DNA of 50,677 nucleotides from Candidatus Thorarchaeota archaeon. Lineage in GTDB: Archaea > Asgardarchaeota > Thorarchaeia > Thorarchaeales > Thorarchaeaceae. Below are positions 42,200 to 50,677 of the stretch, piece after piece. The notes beneath the pieces were generated by a model. The model had not been told where the DNA came from. It searched no databases and was given only the letters and a program-made list of their open reading frames with translations. The translations under genes were made by a program, and so were the position numbers. The number at the start of each line of letters is the position of its first letter. The first letter of the stretch is position 1. The stretch lies in the NCBI GenBank assembly GCA_004524565.1, contig SDNZ01000005.1, positions 1-50,677 of the forward strand, written 5' to 3'.

Positions 42200-42382
42200 T
42201 TACGCTTCTTCGATTGCGCCCTCGGGGCAGCTATCGACACAAGCATAGCATTCAGTGCATTCGTCTGCGCGGGCAACTTGGTAGACTGCTTTATCGTTGA
42301 CCACATATAGAGTGGGGTCAACAGGACAAACATCTGCGCAAGTTCCGCAAGCTGTACATGCTTCAGTTACTTTCCAGATCAT
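42200..42382 (-). CDS. Two [4Fe-4S] cluster ferredoxin
   Basis: Product of 60 residues. Two cluster motifs, CTACGTCADVCP and CTECYACVDSCP, each C-x2-C-x2-C-x3-C-P, give a classic bacterial-type 2[4Fe-4S] ferredoxin. Electron carrier for anaerobic metabolism; partner enzymes are not in this window. Confidence 0.93.
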   Translation of the reverse strand: MIWKVTEACTACGTCADVCPVDPTLYVVNDKAVYQVARADECTECYACVDSCPEGAIEEA

Positions 42383-42544
42383 TTAAACCACTTCTTTACT
42401 GGCCTTTATACACAAGACCAACGACGGAGTTCGCCACGAATGTACATTTAAACTGTCTGATTTGGTGTGATTTTCCGATTGTATCATATCTAGTGTATTA
42501 TTCACAACGTTCAAAAGACACACAAAATAACGGAGGGAGATACT

Positions 42545-42558
42545 AGCCCAAGAGGGCT
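42545..42558 (+). promoter_or_regulatory. Small hairpin in the leader of the permease gene
   Basis: AGCCC/GGGCT with loop AAGA, about 30 bases before the TTG start at 42588. It could influence translation, but a 5-pair stem can arise by chance. Confidence 0.25.
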
Positions 42559-42587
42559 CCTGTTACGAATCTAAGGATGGATACAAG

Positions 42588-43949
42588 TTGGTGGTCACTC
42601 CAGATGATGCACATGGCGGCGAGCGGTTTGATCGTCGTCTTGGTCTTATTGGAGCTCTATCAATCGGTCTTGGAGCCATGCTTGGAGGAGGTATCTATGT
42701 CATTGCTGGAACTGCAGCAGGAATGATAGGTCCAGCACTTGTTCTTGCCTATCTTGCCACGGGGATTCTAACTATTTTTACTGCGATCAATTATGCAGAA
42801 CTAGCATGTTCAATTCCAAAACAGGGAGGAGGCTATACCTTTGCACAGGATACGATTGGCGGGTTCCCAGCATTTCTCACAGGATGGTTTCTGTTCATTG
42901 GTAATATCGTAGCATGTGGGCTATATGCTCTAGCAGTAGCTCATACAATCGGTGTCTTCATTCCGGGAGTTGTTCCACCACAGACCTTGGGATTAATCGC
43001 GATTGTCATTATTTTCATTACATTCGTTACTAATTATGCCAGTTTGAAAGGGGTCACCGGGATTCTAGGAATTCTCAATGTCATTCAATCAGTCATTCTC
43101 TTTTCTTTCATCGCACTTGGTTTATTTTTTGTGAAGCCAGATAATATCTCACTCATACATCCCGAGTTAGGATTGCTAACCTTCATGTCAACTGTTTCGT
43201 TCATCTATATCTCGTTTGTTGGATTTGAGCTGATTACGACTGCGTCTGAGGAAATCAAAGAACCTGCAAGAAATATTCCGAGAGCGATAATGTTGACGCT
43301 CCTTATTGCCACGTTGATATACATGGCTGCAGCACTGGTTCTTATTGGAGTCGTCCCATATTCAGAAATTGCAGATTCGCATACCCCCATTTCAGTAGTG
43401 TATGAAGTCATGCTTGGACCTGGTGCATTCTACCTTGCTCTAGCAGGAATGGCAGCTTCAAACTATGCAGCCCTAAATGCAACATTTCTTGCAACATCCA
43501 GAATTGCTTATTCAATGGGGCGAGACAGATATTTCCCTACAATATTAGAAGGAGTCAGTAAAAAGAGGAAAACTCCAATTCCCGCACTTATTCTAACTTT
43601 AATTCTTGTGAGTCTTTTTGCATCCTCAGGCGATGTAGACCTTGTCGCTCATCTTTCTGACTTTGGGTATCTAATCGGTCTATCGATTGTGAATTATTCT
43701 GTAATTGTCCTCAGGAGAAAAGGGTTGAGTGTTCCGGGCACTTTTAAGGGTCCTTTCTTTCCAGCTATTCCGATTCTTGGAATAATCACATGTCTAATTC
43801 TTGTTCCGACATTGGATATCGTCGCTTTGCAACTTGGATCGATTTTGACAATTATAGGATTGATTGTTTTTCTTATGTATGGATGGAATAGGAATAGAGA
43901 CTATATGGATGGTTTAGAAGAATTACGCAAAGAAGAACATCGATTCTAA
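42588..43949 (+). CDS. Amino acid permease, APC superfamily
   Basis: Product of 453 residues with about 12 membrane helices. The N-terminal GLGAMLGGGIYVIAG holds the unwound helix-1 motif that binds the amino acid backbone in APC transporters. TTG start; an ATG at 42577 is in another frame. Substrate unknown. The stand-alone Lrp ligand domain 26 bases beyond its stop on the other strand suggests amino-acid-related control nearby. Confidence 0.88.
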   Translation: MVVTPDDAHGGERFDRRLGLIGALSIGLGAMLGGGIYVIAGTAAGMIGPALVLAYLATGILTIFTAINYAELACSIPKQGGGYTFAQDTIGGFPAFLTGWFLFIGNIVACGLYALAVAHTIGVFIPGVVPPQTLGLIAIVIIFITFVTNYASLKGVTGILGILNVIQSVILFSFIALGLFFVKPDNISLIHPELGLLTFMSTVSFIYISFVGFELITTASEEIKEPARNIPRAIMLTLLIATLIYMAAALVLIGVVPYSEIADSHTPISVVYEVMLGPGAFYLALAGMAASNYAALNATFLATSRIAYSMGRDRYFPTILEGVSKKRKTPIPALILTLILVSLFASSGDVDLVAHLSDFGYLIGLSIVNYSVIVLRRKGLSVPGTFKGPFFPAIPILGIITCLILVPTLDIVALQLGSILTIIGLIVFLMYGWNRNRDYMDGLEELRKEEHRF

Positions 43950-43975
43950 ATCCAAAGAGATACAACGAGAAAATG

Positions 43976-44212
43976 CTACGAATTAACAATGAAAAAAGAT
44001 GTGAAGTCATCTGTATGAGGAAGAGCAGCCACTTTTTCAATCAATACGCGATAATCATTGAGAGTGTCTACTTCTACCATCGAAACAATAGCATATGGTC
44101 CGCTTTCTACAATACATGTAAGAACAACTTCATCATAGCTCTTCAAAGCAGCATGAATTTTGTTTAGTCGTTCAGGTTTAGCGTTGATTACAAAGAACAC
44201 TTTGACGACCAT
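43976..44212 (-). CDS. Stand-alone Lrp/AsnC ligand-binding (RAM) domain
   Basis: Product of 78 residues with the RAM fold order VVKVFFVINAKPERLNKIHAALKSY, VVLTCIVESGPYAIVSMVEV and FTSFFIV. There is no DNA-binding helix-turn-helix, so it is a free ligand sensor. Such proteins can oligomerise with full Lrp regulators or act alone. GGAGAG before the ATG. It converges with the permease gene. Confidence 0.87.
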   Translation of the reverse strand: MVVKVFFVINAKPERLNKIHAALKSYDEVVLTCIVESGPYAIVSMVEVDTLNDYRVLIEKVAALPHTDDFTSFFIVNS

Positions 44213-44286
44213 TTTTCTCTCCGCGCATAATGATATTAAAATATCATAAAACAGGGTACTATATCATTCTACCGAAGAACGAAATA

Positions 44287-46098
44287 TTAAACAGAATTCT
44301 CTTCATCAAGCCATTTTCTTAGTTCCTCAGCAGATGTTTTTGACATACCTTCTACTGCGGAAATCTCTTCAATTGTTGCATTCTTAACTCCCTCAAAACT
44401 ACCGAAGGTTTCAATGAGTGCTTTCCTTCGCTTCTGACCAATCCCTGGCGCGTCCTCAAGGATTGAGCCTGTAAACCGTTTTTCGCGAAGTTTATGATGA
44501 TATCTCTGAGCAAACCTATGCGCTTCATCACGAATATGCTGAATGAGGCTTAGACCGTCTGATCCATAATCCAAGACAACACCATCCATATTGTTCCGTG
44601 TGAAAATCCGTTCTTCCCTTTTTGCAACAGCAGCGAGAGGCACATATTCCAGTCCTAATTCTTTCAACGCATCCAGAGCAACATTGAACTGTCCTTTTCC
44701 ACCATCGATCAAAATCAAATCGGGTAAGGTATGTCCTCTTTCAAGAACTCCATAATATCTGCGATAGACAACTTCTCGCATCATTGCATAATCATCAGGA
44801 GTTTCCTTAATCCGGACTTTGAACATTCGGTATCGTTTGTTTTTTGGTTCTCCATTTATGAAAACTACACAGGATCCTGTTGGGTCGGTGCCTTGAATGT
44901 TTGCGATATCAAATCCCTCGATATGCATTGGCGCTTGACTGAGATTTAAGGCGTCTTTTAGCTCTTTTACTCCCTCATTTACAATCTCATCTTCACTCTC
45001 ACCAAGAATCAACATTTTCCTGAGCGCACGATGAGCGTTCTTATTTGCCATCTCTACAAGTTCGATTGTACGTTCATCAGAAGCCACGGAGACCTTGACG
45101 TCATGACCATTCGATTCACTTAGCCAACTACCCAATTGTTTCATATCAGGAATCAAACATGGAAATACAATCTCGTCTGGTAGTCGCGGTAGACCAAAAT
45201 AGAATTGTTCGATATATGCGGTAAGGACATCAACATCCTTCACATCCAAATCTACCTCGAAATAGAAATTGTCTTGTCCAATCAAACGGCCATTTCGGAC
45301 TATCAGCATCTCAACTAGTGCAGCTTGTTCGGTTCGAGAGATTCCAATAATATCCCGATTCGCACCTTCAAACTCCACAACTTTCTGACGACTCATGATT
45401 ATCTCAATATCTGTCAACCGATCCCGGAGTTCAGCAGCCTTCTCGAACTCCATGGCTTCTGATGCTTTCTTCATATAATCCTTAATGAATTGAGAGAGGT
45501 CCTTAGACCGGCCATCCAAGTACAAACACATCTGCTCAACAAGTAAACGATACTCGTCTAATGAGATGAACTCCTCGCATGGTCCTGAACATCTATCCAG
45601 ATGATAATCCATACATGCACGTTTTACCCGCTCAGGTTCCTTACACATTGCAACCGGGATTAATTTCCGAATTGTATCCATGAATCGGTCCAATCTCTTT
45701 GTACTACCATACGGACCAAAATAGGTGGCTCCATCTTTCTCTGCATCCCGAGTTATTTCGAAAGTTGGAATCCTATCCTCTTGATTCACGCGAATCCATG
45801 CGTGCCGACGGTCATCCTTCAAGGCGATATTGTAACGTGGTAGGTGTTTCTTGATGAGCGTCTGTTCAAGAACAAGAGCTTCACGCTCAGTATTGGTAAT
45901 GATGGTTTCAATATCACTTGCTTGCTGCATCATTTCCCAAGTTCGACGATAGAGCCCCCGTTTTCGCAAATACGACCCAACTCGTCGCCTGAGCATCTTT
46001 GCCTTACCGATGTAGAGGATCTTACCCTTCTCATCCTTCCAGAGATATACTCCAGGTTGATCAGGTAAATCACGTACTAGCTTGGTAAGGTCCGACAT
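44287..46098 (-). CDS. uvrC: Excinuclease ABC subunit C
   Basis: Product of 603 residues, a normal length. The N-terminal GIY-YIG nuclease (DQPGVYLWKDEKGKILYIGKA near 12-32) makes the 3' cut, a cysteine-containing linker and a UVR domain (EFEKAAELRDRLTDIE) bind UvrB, an RNase H-like domain (LILIDGGKGQ) makes the 5' cut, and two HhH motifs at the C-terminus (EDAPGIGQKRR, SAVEGMSKTSA) bind DNA. Bacterial-type nucleotide excision repair; in archaea it usually reflects gene transfer. Same strand as uvrA. Confidence 0.96.
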   Translation of the reverse strand: MSDLTKLVRDLPDQPGVYLWKDEKGKILYIGKAKMLRRRVGSYLRKRGLYRRTWEMMQQASDIETIITNTEREALVLEQTLIKKHLPRYNIALKDDRRHAWIRVNQEDRIPTFEITRDAEKDGATYFGPYGSTKRLDRFMDTIRKLIPVAMCKEPERVKRACMDYHLDRCSGPCEEFISLDEYRLLVEQMCLYLDGRSKDLSQFIKDYMKKASEAMEFEKAAELRDRLTDIEIIMSRQKVVEFEGANRDIIGISRTEQAALVEMLIVRNGRLIGQDNFYFEVDLDVKDVDVLTAYIEQFYFGLPRLPDEIVFPCLIPDMKQLGSWLSESNGHDVKVSVASDERTIELVEMANKNAHRALRKMLILGESEDEIVNEGVKELKDALNLSQAPMHIEGFDIANIQGTDPTGSCVVFINGEPKNKRYRMFKVRIKETPDDYAMMREVVYRRYYGVLERGHTLPDLILIDGGKGQFNVALDALKELGLEYVPLAAVAKREERIFTRNNMDGVVLDYGSDGLSLIQHIRDEAHRFAQRYHHKLREKRFTGSILEDAPGIGQKRRKALIETFGSFEGVKNATIEEISAVEGMSKTSAEELRKWLDEENSV

Positions 46099-46180
46099 AT
46101 CTTATCATCCATTGTTGTGGTTCATTCCACTGAAAAACTACATGCCAAATCAGTCATTCGGAATGTCCGTTCTGTGAATT

Positions 46181-46675
46181 TCAGGTTTGCTTCCGGATTG
46201 ATAAGTGCTGAGCTCGGGAACGCCAGCGAATTATTGCATCACAGGTCTTACCCTTGGAACAACCGTAGTAGGAATAGTCAGTGCAAGAGATACAGGGGGA
46301 GGTCTCTTCAGCATCTATTTTGCGCTCAAGGTGTTGAAGGTCTTCTAGCTCCTTCTTGATTGAAGAGGAGGCACGTCCTGTTCCACCATCATAGAGCTGG
46401 TACGCCTCTTCAATCCGCCCCATATCCATCAAAGTGCGAGCAAGTTCATCCCAAAAATGTGTAGGACCTGGATTGAGCGAGATGGCCCTCCGAAGTGAAG
46501 ATTCGGCTTCCTCAAGATTTCCGTTTGAACGTAAGAGAGAACCTAGAGAGTACCATGACTGAGCATCTCTTGGAAAGGTCTTCAAGCGGGTTCTGAGGTC
46601 AGATTCTCGTACGGTGGAGGGCCTGTCATTGAATGTCGCTAGTCTAGTGTTAGTTGTATCCTCTCGCTGAATCAT
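46181..46675 (-). CDS. Short TPR protein with C-terminal cysteine cluster
   Basis: Product of 164 residues. About two TPR units (SWYSLGSLLRSNGNLEEAESSLRRAISLNPG, FWDELARTLMDMGRIEEAYQLYD), then a C-terminal CISCTDYSYYGCSKGKTC stretch with four cysteines spaced for a metal. It sits upstream of uvrC on the same strand with an 82-base gap. Function unknown; a link with repair is only by position. Confidence 0.7.
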   Translation of the reverse strand: MIQREDTTNTRLATFNDRPSTVRESDLRTRLKTFPRDAQSWYSLGSLLRSNGNLEEAESSLRRAISLNPGPTHFWDELARTLMDMGRIEEAYQLYDGGTGRASSSIKKELEDLQHLERKIDAEETSPCISCTDYSYYGCSKGKTCDAIIRWRSRAQHLSIRKQT

Positions 46676-47106
46676 TGCAGTGTCTGTCTCCCGGCGGACT
46701 AATCACAGAGGTTGTGATCGTGTGCAAGCAGATGAGATTTCTAAGATTCGTGTTATATAGAGTGTGTGTATTACGTTCGCCTTTTGGAGTGGAAAAAATT
46801 AACGGCTTTAATATCCAATTACTTGAAATATAGGTATATGTGCTTATTTTCTTATTTTTTATGCTATCATATTGCTCAGATTTTATAATTAATGTATATG
46901 AACAGGAGATTAAGAGCTATTTTCTGAAATTTTGTTGAGTTTTATTTGAAAAGACTTTCGATAAATCGCACCTTTGCGCGCGGTTCATTATTTGCAGAGA
47001 TTTTTAAAAGAGGGGGTTCGGTTATTACGCGAAGGATTTGCTGATAGCGAATCGTATATGTGTACATGCTCCGTGTACTATTGTGGTTTTAGGAAGGCTT
47101 CTGGGG
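46676..47106. other. Gene-free divergent promoter region
   Basis: AT-rich stretch with no supported gene. TTTTTAAAA at 47001-47009 is a likely TATA element of the substrate-binding protein gene (transcript start near 47030). GGGAG before 46675 serves the TPR gene. No tRNA, repeat or copy of the 180-base element was seen here. Confidence 0.5.
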
Positions 47107-49008
47107 ATGAAACGAAAACCAGCTGTTCTCGCAATGATGTTCATAGTAGTCATACTGATTGCAAGTCAAGGTCAACATTGTGCAGCTCTTGTTCAACCTG
47201 ATTTGAAAATTGGTCCGCACGTGGATTCAATAGACTTCCAAATCTACGATAATATTGACCCTCCCGTCCAGTATCTCAAATCAGGTGCAATAGAAATGTT
47301 CAGTTTTAATTTGTATGATAATCAAGTTGCAGAGCTTGAAGCATCCCCAAACATAGCAATCTCTTCAATTGAGCGGAATGGATATGGGCGGTTGATTATC
47401 AATTGTGCCAAATATCCATTAAATATTAGTGGATTTAGAAGAGCTTTCGCCTTTGCATTCAATAAATCATCTTTACTTGAGCTTCCAGCCAACCTGCCTG
47501 ATTTCATGTTTACGCACGACTCCTTGGTTGCGGTAGCAAATCCATTCTGCATTGAAGAAGACCTGCCATATCATTACTATGATGCTAGAGCGGACCTCGG
47601 AAATGAAATTCTTGATGCACTCGGTTTTTCAATTAATAGTACCACTGGACTTAGACAGGCTCCAGATGGTTCTCCATTTGCAGTCACAATTGAACGAACT
47701 TCTACTGGATTGAATCCGATACCTATTATTGCTGTAGAAACCTTCGATTCGTTGCATATCGATGCAAATATTGTGTATAGTGATTGGCTTGACATGAAGT
47801 CAAGATTAGACAATCATTTGGATTATGACATGATTTTCCTAGGATCCATTTTCCAGAATGACGATGTTCGTTGGCTCGCTTACGAGTATTGGTCAACTTA
47901 TGCGGATGTTATCGGAAAGAATCCTACAAACTTTCAAAATGATACGTTTGACTCATGGAGGCATCAGCTGCTCTATGGCACGACCTATGCAGAAATTTAT
48001 GAGGCTGCTGCAGAGATGCAGAAGATACTCCACTATAATGTCCCAGCTCTAGTCATATATGGTAACTACCTGAAGCAGGCGTATAGAACTGACAAATTCG
48101 CTGGGCATATTGAAGATGCAGAAATGGGAATCTCAGGTGTATGGACTCTACGAAATCTACAATTTGTAGGAGGACCCACGGAGGGAGGAGAGGTGCCAAT
48201 TGGAATTTATTATCTTCCTTCTTCGTTTAATATGTTCACTACGACTGGTGCTGATACCAGCATCATCACAAGATGTCTATTTTCATCTCTTTTTGACAGA
48301 GGACCAGATATGCAACCTATCTACAATTTAGCTGAGAATCTTATGGTGGAAACACATTACGATAATTCATTGGTTCCAGAGGGATCAACAAGATTCACTA
48401 TCGACATCATTCGAAATGCGACATGGAGTGATGGTGAACCACTCACTGCGGAAGATATATCTTTCACATTCAATACAATCGTTGAATTGGGCGATTGGTT
48501 AGATTATGGAAATCCATATCCACTGGATGATGTAATCGAAAGATGCAATCTAACAGGATTTGATAATCCACATCTCACAAGTATATATGCTCCAACTCAG
48601 TTTAGATTTGTAATAGAATATTCAAGTGAGTCGATGTGGCTCTTTCCAGATTTTGCATATATCCCGATTATTCCCAAACATATCTTTTCAGGATATTCCC
48701 TCGCGGATCTAGAGAATTGGAATCCAATCTATAATTCCAGTGATCCACTTGTCACATGTGGGCCATTCGTTCTTTCAGAGTACATACCAGAAGAACATTT
48801 TCTACTCAATTATTACCCCGATTTTCATTATAGAATTGTGAGAGGTAGTGCTACTACGACAGAAACAAGCACGACAACTGAAACAAGCACAACTACTGAA
48901 ACGACAACCACCAATGGGATCTTACTGAACGAGGTGATAGGTTTCGGTCTGTTTGTCACGATTCCAATTGTTGTAGTCATATTCTATACCTGGAGGCGGA
49001 GAAGTTAA
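47107..49008 (+). CDS. Membrane-anchored solute-binding protein (family 5) with swapped halves
   Basis: Product of 633 residues from ATG at 47107, which gives a signal peptide (about 1-28). Directly after it comes what is normally the second half of a peptide-binding protein: VDSIDFQIYDN, LKSGAIEMF, FRRAFAFAFNKSS and EAAAEMQKILHYNVPALVIY. Then, from about 370, comes the normal first half: SIITRCLFSSLFDRG, LAENLMVE, FTIDIIRNATWSDGEPLTAEDISFTF and VTCGPFVLSEYIP. A Thr/Glu-rich stalk and a membrane helix end the protein. Transport partners (permease, ATPase) are not in this window. Confidence 0.85.
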   Translation: MKRKPAVLAMMFIVVILIASQGQHCAALVQPDLKIGPHVDSIDFQIYDNIDPPVQYLKSGAIEMFSFNLYDNQVAELEASPNIAISSIERNGYGRLIINCAKYPLNISGFRRAFAFAFNKSSLLELPANLPDFMFTHDSLVAVANPFCIEEDLPYHYYDARADLGNEILDALGFSINSTTGLRQAPDGSPFAVTIERTSTGLNPIPIIAVETFDSLHIDANIVYSDWLDMKSRLDNHLDYDMIFLGSIFQNDDVRWLAYEYWSTYADVIGKNPTNFQNDTFDSWRHQLLYGTTYAEIYEAAAEMQKILHYNVPALVIYGNYLKQAYRTDKFAGHIEDAEMGISGVWTLRNLQFVGGPTEGGEVPIGIYYLPSSFNMFTTTGADTSIITRCLFSSLFDRGPDMQPIYNLAENLMVETHYDNSLVPEGSTRFTIDIIRNATWSDGEPLTAEDISFTFNTIVELGDWLDYGNPYPLDDVIERCNLTGFDNPHLTSIYAPTQFRFVIEYSSESMWLFPDFAYIPIIPKHIFSGYSLADLENWNPIYNSSDPLVTCGPFVLSEYIPEEHFLLNYYPDFHYRIVRGSATTTETSTTTETSTTTETTTTNGILLNEVIGFGLFVTIPIVVVIFYTWRRRS

Positions 49009-49051
49009 TTCAAAACGCTGAATTTGTGCTGGTGGAGTTGTGCTGAAGATA

Positions 49052-50677
49052 TCAGGATGTTGAGAGAAGGGATTTGAGATGTTTTCCAGTATACGAGTTC
49101 TTCACTTTCACAAGTTCTTCAGGAGTTCCAGCTGCGACCAATTCGCCACCTCCGTTTCCTCCATCGGGACCTAAATCAATCAGCCAATCAGCAGTCTTGA
49201 CAACCTCCAGATTATGCTCGACAATCACCACAGTATTGCCTGCATCGACGAGTCGATTAACAACACCTAGTAATACGTGAACATCTGAAGCTGATAGTCC
49301 GGTTGTCGGTTCATCCATGAGGTACAACGTGTTTCCAGTTGCTTTTCTAGCAAGCTCGGAAGCAAGCTTCATGCGCTGAGCTTCTCCTCCACTCAAAGTT
49401 GTGGCAGGTTGGCCAAGTTGCAAATATCCAAGACCAACATCATTCAAGGTTGCAAGTCTATCAGCAATCTTAGGAATATCTGAGAAGAACTCTAATGCTT
49501 CCTCAATTGTCATTGCGAGTACATCAGTGATGTTCTTACTTTTGTAAGTGACCTCAAGTGTTTCTCTGTCAAATCGATTACCCTTGCAAACATCACAGGT
49601 CATGAAGACATCTGACATAAAATGCATCTCGACTTGAAGTACTCCACTTCCCTTACACTTCTCACATCGACCGTCTCGTGTATTGAAACTAAACCGACCA
49701 GGACCATATCCACGAGCCTTAGCTTCAGGCATCATAGCAAATAGGTCTCGTATCTCTCCAAAGGTCTTTGTGTACGTGGCTGGATTACTCCGAGGTGTTC
49801 TTCCAATGGGTGACTGATCGACAAGAATCATCCGATCGATATGTTCAATCCCTTCGATACTTTTGTGTTCTCCGGGAACTGTACTTACTCCATTGATATT
49901 TCGTGCAAGTGCCTTGTAGAGGGTCTCGTGCGTTAGTGAGCTCTTACCAGCACCACTTACACCAGTCACACATATCAGAGTACCAAGAGGAAACTCAACG
50001 TCGATACTCTTCAGGTTGTTAGCGCTTGCTCCACGAATGATTATCTTATTCCCAGTACCTTTTCTTCTCTCCAGTGGTACTGGAATCTGTTTCTTTCCAG
50101 CTAGATACTGTGCAGTTAGTGATTTGGGATTAGCAAGGACTTCTGCGGGAGGACCCTCAGCTACAAGGCGGCCACCATTCACTCCTGCTAGGGGACCAAG
50201 GTCTATCAAGTGGTCAGCTGCAGTAATCGTATCGCGATCGTGCTCAATCACAATCACCGTGTTTCCTAGAGACCTCAGATGGTAGAAGGTCTCTATGAGC
50301 TTCCCAACGTCTCGAGGATGTAGCCCCAAACTAGGTTCATCTAGACAATAAAGCACGCCAGTGAGTGCAGAGCCTATTTGAGTGGCTAAACGAATCCTCT
50401 GACTTTCACCCCCCGAAAGTGTCATAGATGCTCGGTCAAGACTCAGATAATTGAGTCCAACAGCTAGTAGAAAGTTGAGTCGTGCGCGAATCTCCTTCAA
50501 GACAAGATCTGCAATTTTTTGTTCTCGTTCAGTAAGTACTATATCCTTGAAAAATCGAGTGGCTTCATCGATGGTCATTTGTGTAATTTCATCGATATGT
50601 TTTCCAGCGACTGTAACAGCTAAACTTTCAGGTTTAAGCTTCCTACCATTACAAGCCTCACAGGTAGTCTTCCGTGA
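49052..50677 (-). CDS. uvrA: Excinuclease ABC subunit A, C-terminal part, cut by window edge
   Basis: The open frame runs to the right edge, giving 541 residues. The edge portion has [16 protein letters not shown] of the zinc site. Then come the first ABC signature ([12 protein letters not shown]), a Walker B with [11 protein letters not shown], Walker [10 protein letters not shown] of the second ATPase, the second zinc site CEKCKGSG ... CDVCKG, a second signature [12 protein letters not shown] and MDEPTTGL. UvrA finds DNA damage for UvrB and UvrC. The start codon and first ATPase Walker A are outside the window. uvrC lies 3 kb downstream on the same strand. Confidence 0.96.
   Translation of the reverse strand, partial: SRKTTCEACNGRKLKPESLAVTVAGKHIDEITQMTIDEATRFFKDIVLTEREQKIADLVLKEIRARLNFLLAVGLNYLSLDRASMTLSGGESQRIRLATQIGSALTGVLYCLDEPSLGLHPRDVGKLIETFYHLRSLGNTVIVIEHDRDTITAADHLIDLGPLAGVNGGRLVAEGPPAEVLANPKSLTAQYLAGKKQIPVPLERRKGTGNKIIIRGASANNLKSIDVEFPLGTLICVTGVSGAGKSSLTHETLYKALARNINGVSTVPGEHKSIEGIEHIDRMILVDQSPIGRTPRSNPATYTKTFGEIRDLFAMMPEAKARGYGPGRFSFNTRDGRCEKCKGSGVLQVEMHFMSDVFMTCDVCKGNRFDRETLEVTYKSKNITDVLAMTIEEALEFFSDIPKIADRLATLNDVGLGYLQLGQPATTLSGGEAQRMKLASELARKATGNTLYLMDEPTTGLSASDVHVLLGVVNRLVDAGNTVVIVEHNLEVVKTADWLIDLGPDGGNGGGELVAAGTPEELVKVKNSYTGKHLKSLLSTS

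Noticed and set aside
42577-42660. ATG at 42577 as permease start
   Set aside because: It is in a different frame from the transporter; the transporter frame begins at TTG 42588.
46676-47106. Possible RNA gene in the largest gap besides the element regions
   Set aside because: No tRNA fold, no stable hairpin and no repeat was found; it looks like a divergent promoter region.
48840-48920. Short tandem repeats near the end of the substrate-binding gene
   Set aside because: They encode the Thr/Glu stalk; units are too short and gapless for a CRISPR array.

Overview
The window reads as an archaeal chromosome segment, most likely from an Asgard-type archaeon. The archaeal markers are RNA polymerase subunit Rpo5, an NreA-type repair protein, an EndoQ-like PHP nuclease, a GAN/RecJ-like DHH nuclease, a DUF131-type membrane protein and the archaea-specific COG1202-type helicase. 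TATA-like boxes lie about 25 bases before probable transcript starts, and ribosome binding sites match GGAGGTGAT. UvrA and UvrC are bacterial-type repair proteins that occur in only some archaea. The Asgard placement rests mainly on an unusually long, eukaryote-like Rpo5 and is an inference; no single gene here proves it. Start codons are often TTG or GTG with a clear Shine-Dalgarno site, and many starts were set here by that site.

Layout. 0-3.4 kb: rpo5, a 40-residue desulforedoxin, small regulators (an ACT-like protein and a ribbon-helix-helix protein). 2.7-7.8 kb: membrane proteins, a lone TadC/GspF-like pilus platform protein, a secreted anchored protein and nreA. 8.3-14.7 kb: a zinc-ribbon winged-helix regulator, an ADH-EndoQ-OB-fold operon, and a plus-strand row of GNAT-like, MBL exonuclease, unknown and DUF131 genes. 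14.7-19.3 kb: a minus-strand operon of two unknown genes plus the Ski2-like helicase. 19.4-25.5 kb: membrane proteins and transporters (SLC13 type with an ectodomain, MFS). 25.6-32.3 kb: a HerA-like ATPase, B3/B4 protein, HAD phosphatase, cupin, coiled-coil and membrane-anchored small proteins, and GAN. 32.4-35.8 kb: NUDIX, TPR zinc-ribbon protein and a PRMT-like methyltransferase. 35.9-38.7 kb: a nucleotide salvage and cleaning cluster (phosphoribosyltransferase, MTA phosphorylase, nitrilase-family enzyme, MazG-like). 38.7-44.2 kb: surface phospholipase D-like protein, ferredoxin, amino-acid permease with a stand-alone Lrp ligand domain. 44.3 kb to the end: uvrC, a TPR protein, a permuted substrate-binding protein and uvrA (cut by the right edge).

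The most interesting signals are: (1) two collinear copies of a roughly 180-base intergenic element (7950-8131 and 14069-14252) with a 28-base identical core, base-paired stems and complementary ends, which looks like an undescribed structured RNA family or a small dispersed element; (2) an Rpo5 carrying an N-terminal domain resembling the jaw of eukaryotic RPB5; (3) an extracellular solute-binding protein whose two halves appear in swapped order; (4) a methyltransferase with the double-E spacing of protein arginine methyltransferases; (5) an operon of two unrecognised genes coupled to the archaeal helicase. No tRNA, rRNA, CRISPR array, transposase or phage gene was seen.
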